Source: an uncultured Pelagibacteraceae bacterium (lineage in GTDB: Bacteria; Pseudomonadota; Alphaproteobacteria; Pelagibacterales; Pelagibacteraceae). Taken from it: a stretch of 64,000 bases of DNA. Of this stretch, positions 55,701 through 64,000 are shown one piece after another. The stretch spans positions 35,744-99,743 of the forward strand of contig CACCVU010000002.1 in NCBI GenBank assembly GCA_902549495.1. The letters run 5' to 3'. The translations under genes and the position numbers were made by a program. The notes under the pieces were generated by a model that did no database searches, had not been told where the DNA came from, and saw only the letters and a program-made list of their open reading frames with translations. Within the stretch, counting starts at the first letter, position 1, and each line of letters begins with the position of its first letter.

Positions 55701-57650
55701 ATGAATAAAAGCGTATCATTGGCAATAGAGAAAGCTGTCGGCTCAATAAGCCAAAAAAACCAAAACGAACTAAAGAACAACGGTCCTAAAAAGCCTGATT
55801 TATTTTCTTTATCCGGAGAGACCGAATTATTTCAAAACGAAAAGGGCATCACTATCAAGATTGATAGATCGAGAGATGAAAATTTAACTGATTTTGGAAA
55901 AGCTACATTAACAGACAGGTATTTAGGTCAGAGCGAAAGTTTTCAAGATTTATTTGCTAGAGTTGCAAGTGTTTACGCTGATGATAATTTACACGCACAA
56001 AGAATTTACAATTACATAAGCAATTTATGGTTCATGCCTGCTACACCTGTTTTATCTAACGGTGGTACAGAAAGAGGATTGCCAATTTCATGTTTTTTAA
56101 ATGAGGCTAGCGATAGCTTAGAGGGAATAACAAATCTTTGGGAAGAAAATGTTTGGCTTGCAGCTAGAGGCGGTGGTATCGGAAGTTATTGGGGTAATCT
56201 AAGATCAATCGGAGAAAAAATTGGAAAAGTTGGAAAAACTTCTGGAATTATTCCTTTCATTAAAGTGATGGACTCTTTAACTTTAGCAATCAGCCAAGGT
56301 TCTTTAAGAAGAGGTTCAGCTGCTTGTTATTTACAAATTGATCATCCTGAAATTGAAGAGTTTATTGAAATGAGAAGACCAACTGGTGGAGACGTAAATA
56401 GAAGATCTCTTAATTTACATCATGGTGTTTTAGTAACGGATGAGTTTATGAGAGCAGTAGAAACAGGTGGTCAATGGGCATTAAGAAGTCCTTACGATGG
56501 ATCTGTTCAACAAACTATACCAGCAAGAAATTTATGGATAAGATTATTGACTGCAAGAATTGAAACGGGTGAACCTTACATCGTTTACATTGATACAGTT
56601 AACAGACAAATTCCACAACATCATAAGCTTGCAGGCTTAAAGGTTAAAACTTCAAACCTTTGTAGTGAAATTACTTTACCAACTGGTATAGATAACGAAG
56701 GAAATCAAAGAACAGCTGTTTGTTGTTTATCTTCATTAAACTTAGATACTTACGATCAGTGGAAAGACGATCCTCAATTTGTAGAAGATGTAATGAGATT
56801 TTTAGATAATGTTATGAGCGATTTTATTAACAGGGCACCTGATGAATTTGCTCACGCAAAATATTCAGCAATGCGAGAGAGGAGTGTTGGTCTTGGAGTT
56901 ATGGGATTACATTCGTACTTCCAACAAAAAAATATTCCTTTTGGATCAGTAATGAGTAAAGTTTGGAATAAAAAAATATTCCAAAATATTCAAGAGAAAG
57001 TTGATGAAGCATCAAAGACTTTAGCTGATGAAAGAGGATCATGTCCAGATGCAGCTGAATTTGGAATGAAAGAGAGATTTTCTAACAAAACAGCTATAGC
57101 TCCTACAGCCTCTATATCAATTATTTGTGGAGGATCTTCTCCGGGAATTGAACCTATTGCTGCTAACAGCTACACTCATAAAACACTTTCAGGTTCATTT
57201 AATGTTAGAAATAAATACTTAAAGAAGATACTTCAAAAATATAATAAAGATACAGACGAAGTTTGGTCAACAATAACAACCAATCAAGGGTCTGTATCAC
57301 ATTTGAATTTTTTAACAGCGAATGAAAAAGATACATTTAAAACTGCTTTTGAAATAGATCAAAGATGGATCGTCGAACTTGGCGCAGATAGAACACCACA
57401 CATATCACAAGCGCAGTCAGTAAATATTTTTGTTCCAGCAGATATACATAAGAAAGCACTTCACGATATTCATTTTCAAGCATGGAAAAAAGGTTTGAAA
57501 AGCCTTTATTACTGTAGATCCAAATCAATCCAGAGAGCGGAAAATGTAAACAACGGATCTTCAACAGATGTGACAAAAAATGTTTACTCTGGAAAACAAG
57601 AATCAAATAATGAAAACAATAACTATGAGGAGTGTTTATCATGTCAGTAG
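55701..57650 (+). CDS. nrdA: Class I ribonucleoside-diphosphate reductase large subunit
   Basis: FMPATPVLSNGG, PISCFLNEASDSLEGI, GGIGSYWGNLRSIGEKI, C-terminal CLSCQ redox tail; no N-terminal ATP-cone visible. Confidence 0.95.
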   Translation: MNKSVSLAIEKAVGSISQKNQNELKNNGPKKPDLFSLSGETELFQNEKGITIKIDRSRDENLTDFGKATLTDRYLGQSESFQDLFARVASVYADDNLHAQRIYNYISNLWFMPATPVLSNGGTERGLPISCFLNEASDSLEGITNLWEENVWLAARGGGIGSYWGNLRSIGEKIGKVGKTSGIIPFIKVMDSLTLAISQGSLRRGSAACYLQIDHPEIEEFIEMRRPTGGDVNRRSLNLHHGVLVTDEFMRAVETGGQWALRSPYDGSVQQTIPARNLWIRLLTARIETGEPYIVYIDTVNRQIPQHHKLAGLKVKTSNLCSEITLPTGIDNEGNQRTAVCCLSSLNLDTYDQWKDDPQFVEDVMRFLDNVMSDFINRAPDEFAHAKYSAMRERSVGLGVMGLHSYFQQKNIPFGSVMSKVWNKKIFQNIQEKVDEASKTLADERGSCPDAAEFGMKERFSNKTAIAPTASISIICGGSSPGIEPIAANSYTHKTLSGSFNVRNKYLKKILQKYNKDTDEVWSTITTNQGSVSHLNFLTANEKDTFKTAFEIDQRWIVELGADRTPHISQAQSVNIFVPADIHKKALHDIHFQAWKKGLKSLYYCRSKSIQRAENVNNGSSTDVTKNVYSGKQESNNENNNYEECLSCQ

Positions 57651-58648
57651 CAGAAAAAACTAAACCAACAATAATTCAGCCTAATAAAATGGGCTTATTA
57701 GTGGAGAACCCAGTATACAAACCCTTTAGATATCCATGGTGTTATGACGCCTGGTTAACTCAACAAAGAATCCATTGGCTACCAGAAGAGGTGCCACTAG
57801 GAGATGATGTTAGAGACTGGCAAAAAAATTTATCGGTTGAAGAAAAAAATCTTTTAACTCACATATTTAGATTCTTTACTCAGGCAGATGTTGAAGTAAA
57901 TAACTGTTACTTAAGACACTACACAACAGTTTTTAAACCCACAGAAGTTTTGATGATGATGACAGCATTTGCTGCAATGGAAACTGTTCACATTGCTGCT
58001 TACTCACATCTATTAGATACTATCGGAATGCCAGAGACAGAGTACTCAGCTTTCTTACAGTATAAAGAAATGAAAGATAAGTACGACTATATGCAAGGTT
58101 TTGATGTTAAATCAAAACATAACATAGCAATGACGATGGCTGTATTTTCTGCTTTCACAGAAGGTTTACAATTGTTTGCAAGTTTCGCAATTTTATTAAA
58201 CTTCCCTAGATTTAATAAAATGAAAGGCATGGGCCAAATAGTTACTTGGTCAGTCAGAGATGAAACTTTGCATTGTAATTCAATGATTAGACTTTTCAGA
58301 GATTTTGTTAAAGAAGAACCTCAAATTTGGAATGACAAATTGAAAAATGAAATCTATGAAGCATGTAAAACAATTGTTCATCATGAAGATGCATTTATTG
58401 ATCTTGCCTTTCAAATGGGACCAATGCAAGGTTTAACTGCAGATGAAGTTAAACAATACATTAGATTTATTGGTAACAGAAGATTAGAGCAATTAGGTTT
58501 AAATCCTATCTACGACGTTAAGAAAAATCCATTAACATGGTTAGATACAATGCTTAACGGAGTAGAGCATATGAACTTTTTTGAAGGTAGAGCTACAGAA
58601 TATTCTAAAGCTTCAACAAAAGGTACATGGGGCGAGGTTTTCGCTTAA
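57641..58648 (+). CDS. nrdB: Class I ribonucleoside-diphosphate reductase small subunit
   Basis: FFTQADVEVNNCYLRHY, METVHIAAYSHLLD (E..H...Y), TEGLQLFASFAILLNF, DETLHCNSM. Confidence 0.95.
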   Translation: MSVAEKTKPTIIQPNKMGLLVENPVYKPFRYPWCYDAWLTQQRIHWLPEEVPLGDDVRDWQKNLSVEEKNLLTHIFRFFTQADVEVNNCYLRHYTTVFKPTEVLMMMTAFAAMETVHIAAYSHLLDTIGMPETEYSAFLQYKEMKDKYDYMQGFDVKSKHNIAMTMAVFSAFTEGLQLFASFAILLNFPRFNKMKGMGQIVTWSVRDETLHCNSMIRLFRDFVKEEPQIWNDKLKNEIYEACKTIVHHEDAFIDLAFQMGPMQGLTADEVKQYIRFIGNRRLEQLGLNPIYDVKKNPLTWLDTMLNGVEHMNFFEGRATEYSKASTKGTWGEVFA

Positions 58649-58671
58649 AAAATACTTTACACTTTTTGTAA

Positions 58672-59784
58672 ATGAAAAAAAATGTTGCATTAATTTTTTT
58701 TTCATTAATTTTCGCAACAATATTAATTTATTTTTTGGTGTTTACTTGGGTTTCTGTAGTACAAAAATATAAAGATAAAAATAATTTTACTAATCTTGAA
58801 AATTTAAACTTTCATATACAGCTCTCCAATAAAGTTCATCATTTAAGAGGCCATAATTGGCCACACCATAAAAGAGAGATGTTTTGGAAAAAAGAAGACT
58901 ATTTGTTTACTGTTTTCTCTAAATTTGACAAGAATAAAGATAATTACTTAATCCAAGGTGACTCCTGGGCTGAGTATATAGTTTTTAAAGATTTTATAAA
59001 TAAGAGTCTGCAAAATATAGTTGAAAAAAGAGGAATAGGTTTAATAAACAGCGGTACATCATCTTATTCTCCAAGTCCTATGAAAATACAATTTAAAATT
59101 TTAGAAGAGAAATATGGTTTTAAGCCTGATTACTTAATTTCTATTATAGACCAAACAGATATTGGTGACGAGTTGTGCAGATATAAACACAATATTGTTG
59201 AAAAAGAAAATGGAACAGTAAGCCATATTAAAAGAGAGTTTAATACGGGTGCAGTAATGGATACTTCAAAATATTATACGTTTTCAAGAATTTTATTAGA
59301 GAATAAAAGGTTCATTAATTTTCATATAACAAACTATTATTTTTTAAAAACTTTTAATGAGATAAAAACAAGAATTTTTTATATCAAAAAACTTGGCTTT
59401 AAGGATAGCAAAAGTTATCAGTGTAGATTTCAAGAAATACAAAAATATCTTTATAATTTGAGTGAAACAGATAAAAATTATTTTAAAAAAAGAACTCAGG
59501 AATATTTTGATTTTTTAAATTCAAAAAAATACTTAAAGAAAATTTTCGTGGTGACCTTCCCACATGAAAAACATTTGAATGAAGAATATAAAGTAAACAT
59601 TTCAGAAATTATTAATGAACTCGATTTTCACTCTAAAATTGTACATATTAATTTCAATGACATAATCCAAAAAAATCAATTTCAAATCGACAATATATAT
59701 GAGTTAAACGACCCAGCTTCGCACTTAAACGAAGCTTCTCACGCTTTATATGTGAAAAAAATTTTTGAAATTATCAATCGGTAA
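58672..59784 (+). CDS. Membrane-anchored SGNH/GDSL-like hydrolase family protein (paralogue B)
   Basis: N-terminal TM; NYLIQGDSWAEYI, SIIDQTDIGDELCRYKH, DPASHLNEASH; paralogous to 26903-28015. Confidence 0.65.
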   Translation: MKKNVALIFFSLIFATILIYFLVFTWVSVVQKYKDKNNFTNLENLNFHIQLSNKVHHLRGHNWPHHKREMFWKKEDYLFTVFSKFDKNKDNYLIQGDSWAEYIVFKDFINKSLQNIVEKRGIGLINSGTSSYSPSPMKIQFKILEEKYGFKPDYLISIIDQTDIGDELCRYKHNIVEKENGTVSHIKREFNTGAVMDTSKYYTFSRILLENKRFINFHITNYYFLKTFNEIKTRIFYIKKLGFKDSKSYQCRFQEIQKYLYNLSETDKNYFKKRTQEYFDFLNSKKYLKKIFVVTFPHEKHLNEEYKVNISEIINELDFHSKIVHINFNDIIQKNQFQIDNIYELNDPASHLNEASHALYVKKIFEIINR

Positions 59785-59840
59785 AATTTACTTATTTAAA
59801 ATCTTTTAAAGATGCATGGTGCAAGGTTTTTGCTTTATAA

Positions 59841-60563
59841 TTATTTTTCCCAATCAAATTTTGGGAAGGTATCAAATACCTGGAGAACTTTATTAGACCA
59901 TTGGTTGCAAATTTTTTTGTAATCTTCATCAGATGTATTTAAACATTTAAGGTAAGATAATTTTTTTTGGTCTTTTTTATAGACAGCAATATCAATTGGT
60001 GGACCAACTGTTAAATCACTTTTAAGTGTTGAGTCCATAGATATTAATGCACATCTAGATGCATCACCTATCGATACATTGGGTGTTATAACTCTATCGA
60101 GTATAGGTTTTCCGTACTTTACTTCACCAATTACTAAATAAGGCTTACTATCTGCTGGTCTAATATAATTTCCTTGAGGATAAACTAAGTACAATTCTAA
60201 ATCTTGACCTCTTATTTGCCCTCCAATAATGAATGTAGCTCCTAGAACAAGGCTATCAGTGTTCACTCCGTCCGGAGATGAATGTTTAATTGTAAGTTTT
60301 CCAACATATGATGCTATTTGCTCAAAATCTTTACATTTATTTAAATTTAAAGAGGAATTATCTTTTATATCCTTCTCAATAGACTTGAAGACCGCCTGAG
60401 ATGTTGCCAAGTTTCCTGAAGTAACAATTACAACAGTTCTATCTCCTACATCGTAAGTAAGCATTTTAGAGTATATGTTTACATTATCTAAACCGGCGTT
60501 TGTTCTGGAGTCAGAAGCTAAAACAACACCATCATTTGTCTTAATGCCTATACAATATGTCAT
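59841..60563 (-). CDS. Anbu-type proteasome-like peptidase (Ntn hydrolase)
   Basis: MTYCIGIKTNDGVVLASDSRTNAGLDNVNIYSKML...VIVTSGNLATSQAVF; Thr2 available as N-terminal nucleophile. Confidence 0.9.
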   Translation of the reverse strand: MTYCIGIKTNDGVVLASDSRTNAGLDNVNIYSKMLTYDVGDRTVVIVTSGNLATSQAVFKSIEKDIKDNSSLNLNKCKDFEQIASYVGKLTIKHSSPDGVNTDSLVLGATFIIGGQIRGQDLELYLVYPQGNYIRPADSKPYLVIGEVKYGKPILDRVITPNVSIGDASRCALISMDSTLKSDLTVGPPIDIAVYKKDQKKLSYLKCLNTSDEDYKKICNQWSNKVLQVFDTFPKFDWEK

Positions 60564-60668
60564 GGTGAATTCTTATTTAAAAAACAGTAATTATTCAATT
60601 CTTAATTATCATAGCTATTATCGAATTTGTGCATTTGATAAAGGCATTAAACTATAAAGAATTGTAAC

Positions 60669-62111
60669 ATGGTTAATTTGTGGAAAAAATATGACTCTAA
60701 AAAAACTTATGACGAGTACCTTAACTCTGATCACAAGTTGCGTAAACAAGCTGTAATTATATCTCATATTTTAGAGAGGCACGGGATTAAGAAGTTAAAT
60801 GAAATTGAAAAGAATTGCGCGAGCACAATTAATGCCAGAGGAATAAATTTTCGAGTTTATTCATCAGGAAAAAAACTTCAGGAAAAAAAATGGCCTCTAG
60901 ATATCATTCCAAGAATTATTCTAAAAAAAGATTGGTCTAAAGTTTCAAAAGGATTATTACAAAGAGTTAAAGCTCTAAATCTTTTTATAGATGATGTTTA
61001 TAACGATAGAAAAATTTTTAAAGATAATATTATACCTGAAGAATTAGTTTTTAATTCACCGTTTTACTTAAGAGAGTGTTACGGCTTCTCCCCTAAATAC
61101 AAAGCTTGGTCGAATATCTCAGGAATTGATTTAATTAGAAATATCAATGGTGAGTTCATGGTTCTTGAAGATAATTTAAGAGTTCCTTCAGGAGTTTCTT
61201 ATATGCTTGAAAATCGGATGGTGATGAGAGATGTTTTTCCTGAATTATTCACTAAATATAAAGTTTCCTCAGTTCATCAATATCCAAATAAATTATATCA
61301 CTGCATGCTTGAATGTGTTCCTCGAAAAACAAGAAACCCACATATGTGTGTGTTAACTCCGGGACGGTATAACTCAGCTTATTTCGAACATAGATTTTTA
61401 GCTGAACAAATGGGTATTGCTCTTGTTGAGGGAAAAGATTTATTTGTTGAAAAAGACTTTGTTTATATGAAAACTGTAACAGGTCCAATGAAAGTTGATT
61501 GTATATATAGAAGAATTGACGATAACTTCTTAGATCCAAAAGTTTTTTATAAACATTCTTTATTGGGAGTGCCTGGTTTATTTAAATGTTGGCGTAAAGG
61601 CAATGTTGGTATTGTAAACGCACCTGGAACAGGGATAGCAGATGATAAAGCAATTTATTCTTATGTTGATAAAATGATTAAATTTTATTTAGACGAGGAA
61701 CCAAAACTAAAACAAGTCCAAACTTTTTTGTGCAGAAAAAAAATTCATAAAGATCATGTTATTGAAAATATTTCTAAACTAGTTGTAAAACCTACAAATG
61801 GATCGGGTGGTAATGGAATATTGATTGGTCCTAAAGCTTCAAAGGAAGAAAGAGAAAAAATGATTGATAAAATTAAATCTAAGCCAAGCGATTATATTGC
61901 TCAACCATTAGAAATTTTATCTACTAATCCCACAATTTCTGAAGAGGGAATTGAGCCTAGACATTTAGATTTAAGACCATTTGTATTAACTGGTAAAAAA
62001 TCTTGGGTTACAACTGGTGGACTTACTAGGGTGGCTCTTAAAAGAGGAAGCACAATCGTTAACAGTTCTCAAGGCGGTGGCTCTAAAGATACTTTAGTTA
62101 TTGAAAGATAA
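60669..62111 (+). CDS. Circularly permuted ATP-grasp type 2 protein (COG2308)
   Basis: RGINFRVYSSGKKLQEKKWPLDIIPRII, GIDLIRNINGEFMVLEDNLRVPSGVSYMLENR, VVKPTNGSGGNGILIGPKAS. Confidence 0.93.
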   Translation: MVNLWKKYDSKKTYDEYLNSDHKLRKQAVIISHILERHGIKKLNEIEKNCASTINARGINFRVYSSGKKLQEKKWPLDIIPRIILKKDWSKVSKGLLQRVKALNLFIDDVYNDRKIFKDNIIPEELVFNSPFYLRECYGFSPKYKAWSNISGIDLIRNINGEFMVLEDNLRVPSGVSYMLENRMVMRDVFPELFTKYKVSSVHQYPNKLYHCMLECVPRKTRNPHMCVLTPGRYNSAYFEHRFLAEQMGIALVEGKDLFVEKDFVYMKTVTGPMKVDCIYRRIDDNFLDPKVFYKHSLLGVPGLFKCWRKGNVGIVNAPGTGIADDKAIYSYVDKMIKFYLDEEPKLKQVQTFLCRKKIHKDHVIENISKLVVKPTNGSGGNGILIGPKASKEEREKMIDKIKSKPSDYIAQPLEILSTNPTISEEGIEPRHLDLRPFVLTGKKSWVTTGGLTRVALKRGSTIVNSSQGGGSKDTLVIER

Positions 62112-62116
62112 ATTTC

Positions 62117-63127
62117 CTAACATCCTTTAAATGAAGCGTACATACTCTGTAAAAGTTCAGAGTACATGCCTTTGCCTTTATCTAAAGTCGCACCAAGAGG
62201 ATCTAAAACAGCAGTTTTAATTTTAGTGTCTTTCGCTATTGATTTTATAATTGCTGGATTGAATTGAGGTTCTGAAAAAAGGCAATTAACTTTCTCATGT
62301 TCAATTACTTCCCTAATTTCAGATAATTGCTCAGCTCCAGGCAAAACATCTGGATTTACTGTTAAAGCTCCAAGAACCTTAATACCAAATCTATTTTCAA
62401 AATATTGGTAAGCATCATGGAAAACTACAAATCTAAGATTTCCTTTTAGATCTCTTTTAATATTTTTTGTCAAATTATCTAATTCAGACTGAGCTTTTTT
62501 AGAATTAGCTTTATATTTAGAGCTGTTATCTGGATCTAATTTAACTAATTGTTTTTCGATTTCTTTAACAATTACTTTAGCATTCATTGGATCTAACCAA
62601 ACATGTGGATCGTGTTCACCGTGAGCATGTCCCTCATGCCCGTGATCATCATGTTTAGCTTTTTTATGACCATGATCATCGTGTTTCTTTTCTTTATGAC
62701 CGTGTCCGTGATCATCATGTTTTTTCTCTTTATGACCGTGTCCATGATCATCATGACCTTCAAATATATTTTTTTCTCTAAACTTAAGTTTTTTAACTCC
62801 ACTTAAGTCCATTATTTCTAGATTAACAGCCTTTTTAGCAATTGTATTTAATGGTTTTTCTAGGAATGCCTCTAAATCTTCACCAACCCAAATAATCAAG
62901 TCAGCTTTTTCAATCATTTTTGCATGTGAAGGTTTAAGGCTAAATCCATGTGGTGAATTATAGCCGTCAACAATTACATCAGGTTTACCTACACCATCCA
63001 TTACGTAACTAGCTAAAGAATGAATAGGTTTTATCGATGTAACCACATTTACATCCGCGTTCACAGAAGACTTAAGCCCAAAGATTAAAAAGATAGTTAT
63101 TGTAAGCTTTGAAATTTTGTTTAACAT
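62117..63127 (-). CDS. znuA: Zinc ABC transporter substrate-binding protein with His-rich loop
   Basis: VVTSIKPIHSLASYVMDGVG, SPHGFSLKPSHAKMI, His-rich segment, HDPHVWLDP, FSEPQFNP. Confidence 0.95.
   Translation of the reverse strand: MLNKISKLTITIFLIFGLKSSVNADVNVVTSIKPIHSLASYVMDGVGKPDVIVDGYNSPHGFSLKPSHAKMIEKADLIIWVGEDLEAFLEKPLNTIAKKAVNLEIMDLSGVKKLKFREKNIFEGHDDHGHGHKEKKHDDHGHGHKEKKHDDHGHKKAKHDDHGHEGHAHGEHDPHVWLDPMNAKVIVKEIEKQLVKLDPDNSSKYKANSKKAQSELDNLTKNIKRDLKGNLRFVVFHDAYQYFENRFGIKVLGALTVNPDVLPGAEQLSEIREVIEHEKVNCLFSEPQFNPAIIKSIAKDTKIKTAVLDPLGATLDKGKGMYSELLQSMYASFKGC
62640..62758. repeat. In-frame 36-bp tandem repeats coding HDDHGHGHKEKK inside znuA
   Basis: Two full copies HDDHGHGHKEKK plus degenerate HDDHGHKKAK and HDDHGHEGHAHGEH units. 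Confidence 0.85.
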
Positions 63128-63132
63128 AAGAT

Positions 63133-63164
63133 TGTTATAATGTAACATTTGTTATAATATAACA
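63133..63164. promoter_or_regulatory. Twin palindromic operators (putative Zur boxes) between divergent znuA and znuC
   Basis: TGTTATAATGTAACA (63133-63147) and TGTTATAATATAACA (63150-63164). Confidence 0.75.
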
Positions 63165-63187
63165 CTTTAACCGTCAAGGTTTAATTT

Positions 63188-63940
63188 ATGAAAAATGAAA
63201 ATAAAAAGACTCTTCTCCAAGTTGAAAAAGCTGGTCTTTCTATAAACTCTAAAATACTAGTAGAGGGAGTTTCTTTTGAAGTCCGAGAAGGTGAGATCGT
63301 CACTTTAATTGGTCCAAACGGATCAGGAAAATCTACAACAGCAAAAATAGCTTTAGGAATTCACAAAAATATAATGGGTGATGTAAAAAAATTTACTAAT
63401 AAGATCGGTTATGTACCTCAAAAAATATCAATCGATTGGACTTTACCAATAAGAGTAATTGATTTCATGTTTTTGACTAAAGATTTAAACAACGAGCAAA
63501 TTAGTGATGCCCTAAATTTAACGGGCGTTGAACATTTAAAGCAGAAGAGTTTAAGTAACCTCTCAGGTGGCGAGTTTCAAAGAGTTTTAATTGCAAGAGC
63601 TATTGCAAAGAAACCTGAGCTTTTAGTTTTAGATGAACCTGTTCAGGGCGTAGACTTTAAAGGAGAAGTAGCTATTTATGAATTGATCAAGAAAATTTCA
63701 GAAGATCTCAGTTGTGGAATACTTTTAATTTCCCACGATTTACATATGGTAATGTCAGCTACTGATCATGTAATTTGTCTAAATGGACACGTGTGTTGTT
63801 CTGGTAAACCACACATTGTTGCTCAAGACGAAAAGTATAAAGAATTATTTGGAGACCGTGCATCAAAGGTCCTTACTCTATATGAGCATAAACACGATCA
63901 TACTCATTCGCAAGATGGAACAATAAACCGAAAGCAATAA
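63188..63940 (+). CDS. znuC: Zinc ABC transporter ATP-binding protein
   Basis: Walker A LIGPNGSGKSTT, LSGGEFQRVLIARAIA, LLVLDEPVQGVD; His-rich C-terminus. Confidence 0.95.
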   Translation: MKNENKKTLLQVEKAGLSINSKILVEGVSFEVREGEIVTLIGPNGSGKSTTAKIALGIHKNIMGDVKKFTNKIGYVPQKISIDWTLPIRVIDFMFLTKDLNNEQISDALNLTGVEHLKQKSLSNLSGGEFQRVLIARAIAKKPELLVLDEPVQGVDFKGEVAIYELIKKISEDLSCGILLISHDLHMVMSATDHVICLNGHVCCSGKPHIVAQDEKYKELFGDRASKVLTLYEHKHDHTHSQDGTINRKQ

Positions 63941-63942
63941 TC

Positions 63943-64000
63943 ATGTTTGATGATTTTTTTATAAGAGCTTTATTTGCAGGAATTGGTATCGCTTTGATAA
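63943..64000 (+). CDS. znuB: Zinc ABC transporter permease, N-terminal fragment (truncated by window)
   Basis: MFDDFFIRALFAGIGIALI, immediately after znuC. Confidence 0.85.
   Translation, partial: MFDDFFIRALFAGIGIALI

Noticed and set aside
57337-57642. 101-aa minus-strand ORF at the 3' end of nrdA
   Set aside because: Antisense to a conserved gene
62640-62758. Possible CRISPR-like repeat array
   Set aside because: 36-bp repeats are in frame, have no spacers and encode the His-rich loop of ZnuA
62603-62806. Plus-strand ORF with VSMIIMFFLFMT repeats
   Set aside because: Antisense of the His-rich tandem repeats in znuA
1-64000. Transposases, integrases, prophage genes, toxin-antitoxin pairs, restriction systems, CRISPR-cas
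   Set aside because: None recognised in any ORF; the variable region carries glycan genes rather than classic mobile elements

Overview
AT-rich, densely packed bacterial chromosome segment, most consistent with an alphaproteobacterium of the SAR11/Pelagibacterales type (judged by composition, tiny intergenic gaps and gene content; no search was run). About 75 protein genes, one tRNA-Met(CAT) and several terminators are supported. Core modules: hisI, folE, rseP, HU, two tandem ammonium transporters, recX, cysQ, mnmA, rpoZ, dus, nrdAB and znuABC. An accessory surface-polysaccharide region (about 26-38 kb and 45-47 kb) holds rfbBADC, glycosyltransferases, epimerases and methyltransferases. Most notable items: (1) an MTA-handling cluster (apt / mtnP - tautomerase - mtnA - hydrolase - class II aldolase - SpeD-SpeE fusion - nitrilase) that looks like a polyamine-coupled MTA/DHAP shunt; (2) a CADD-like protein, a possible self-sacrificing pABA synthase; (3) a reduced, divergent Anbu proteasome-like / ATP-grasp locus; (4) an operon of small dimeric alpha/beta-barrel-type proteins around a membrane protein (23.8-26.2 kb); (5) an unassigned structured ncRNA candidate downstream of mnmA with three GNRA-capped hairpins; (6) three small ORFs absent from the ORF track: a 27-aa very basic peptide with a perfect Shine-Dalgarno, a 47-aa membrane peptide and a 57-aa DUF3553 protein; (7) palindromic regulatory sites resembling NrdR boxes (upstream of nrdA and of HU) and Zur boxes (znuA/znuC).
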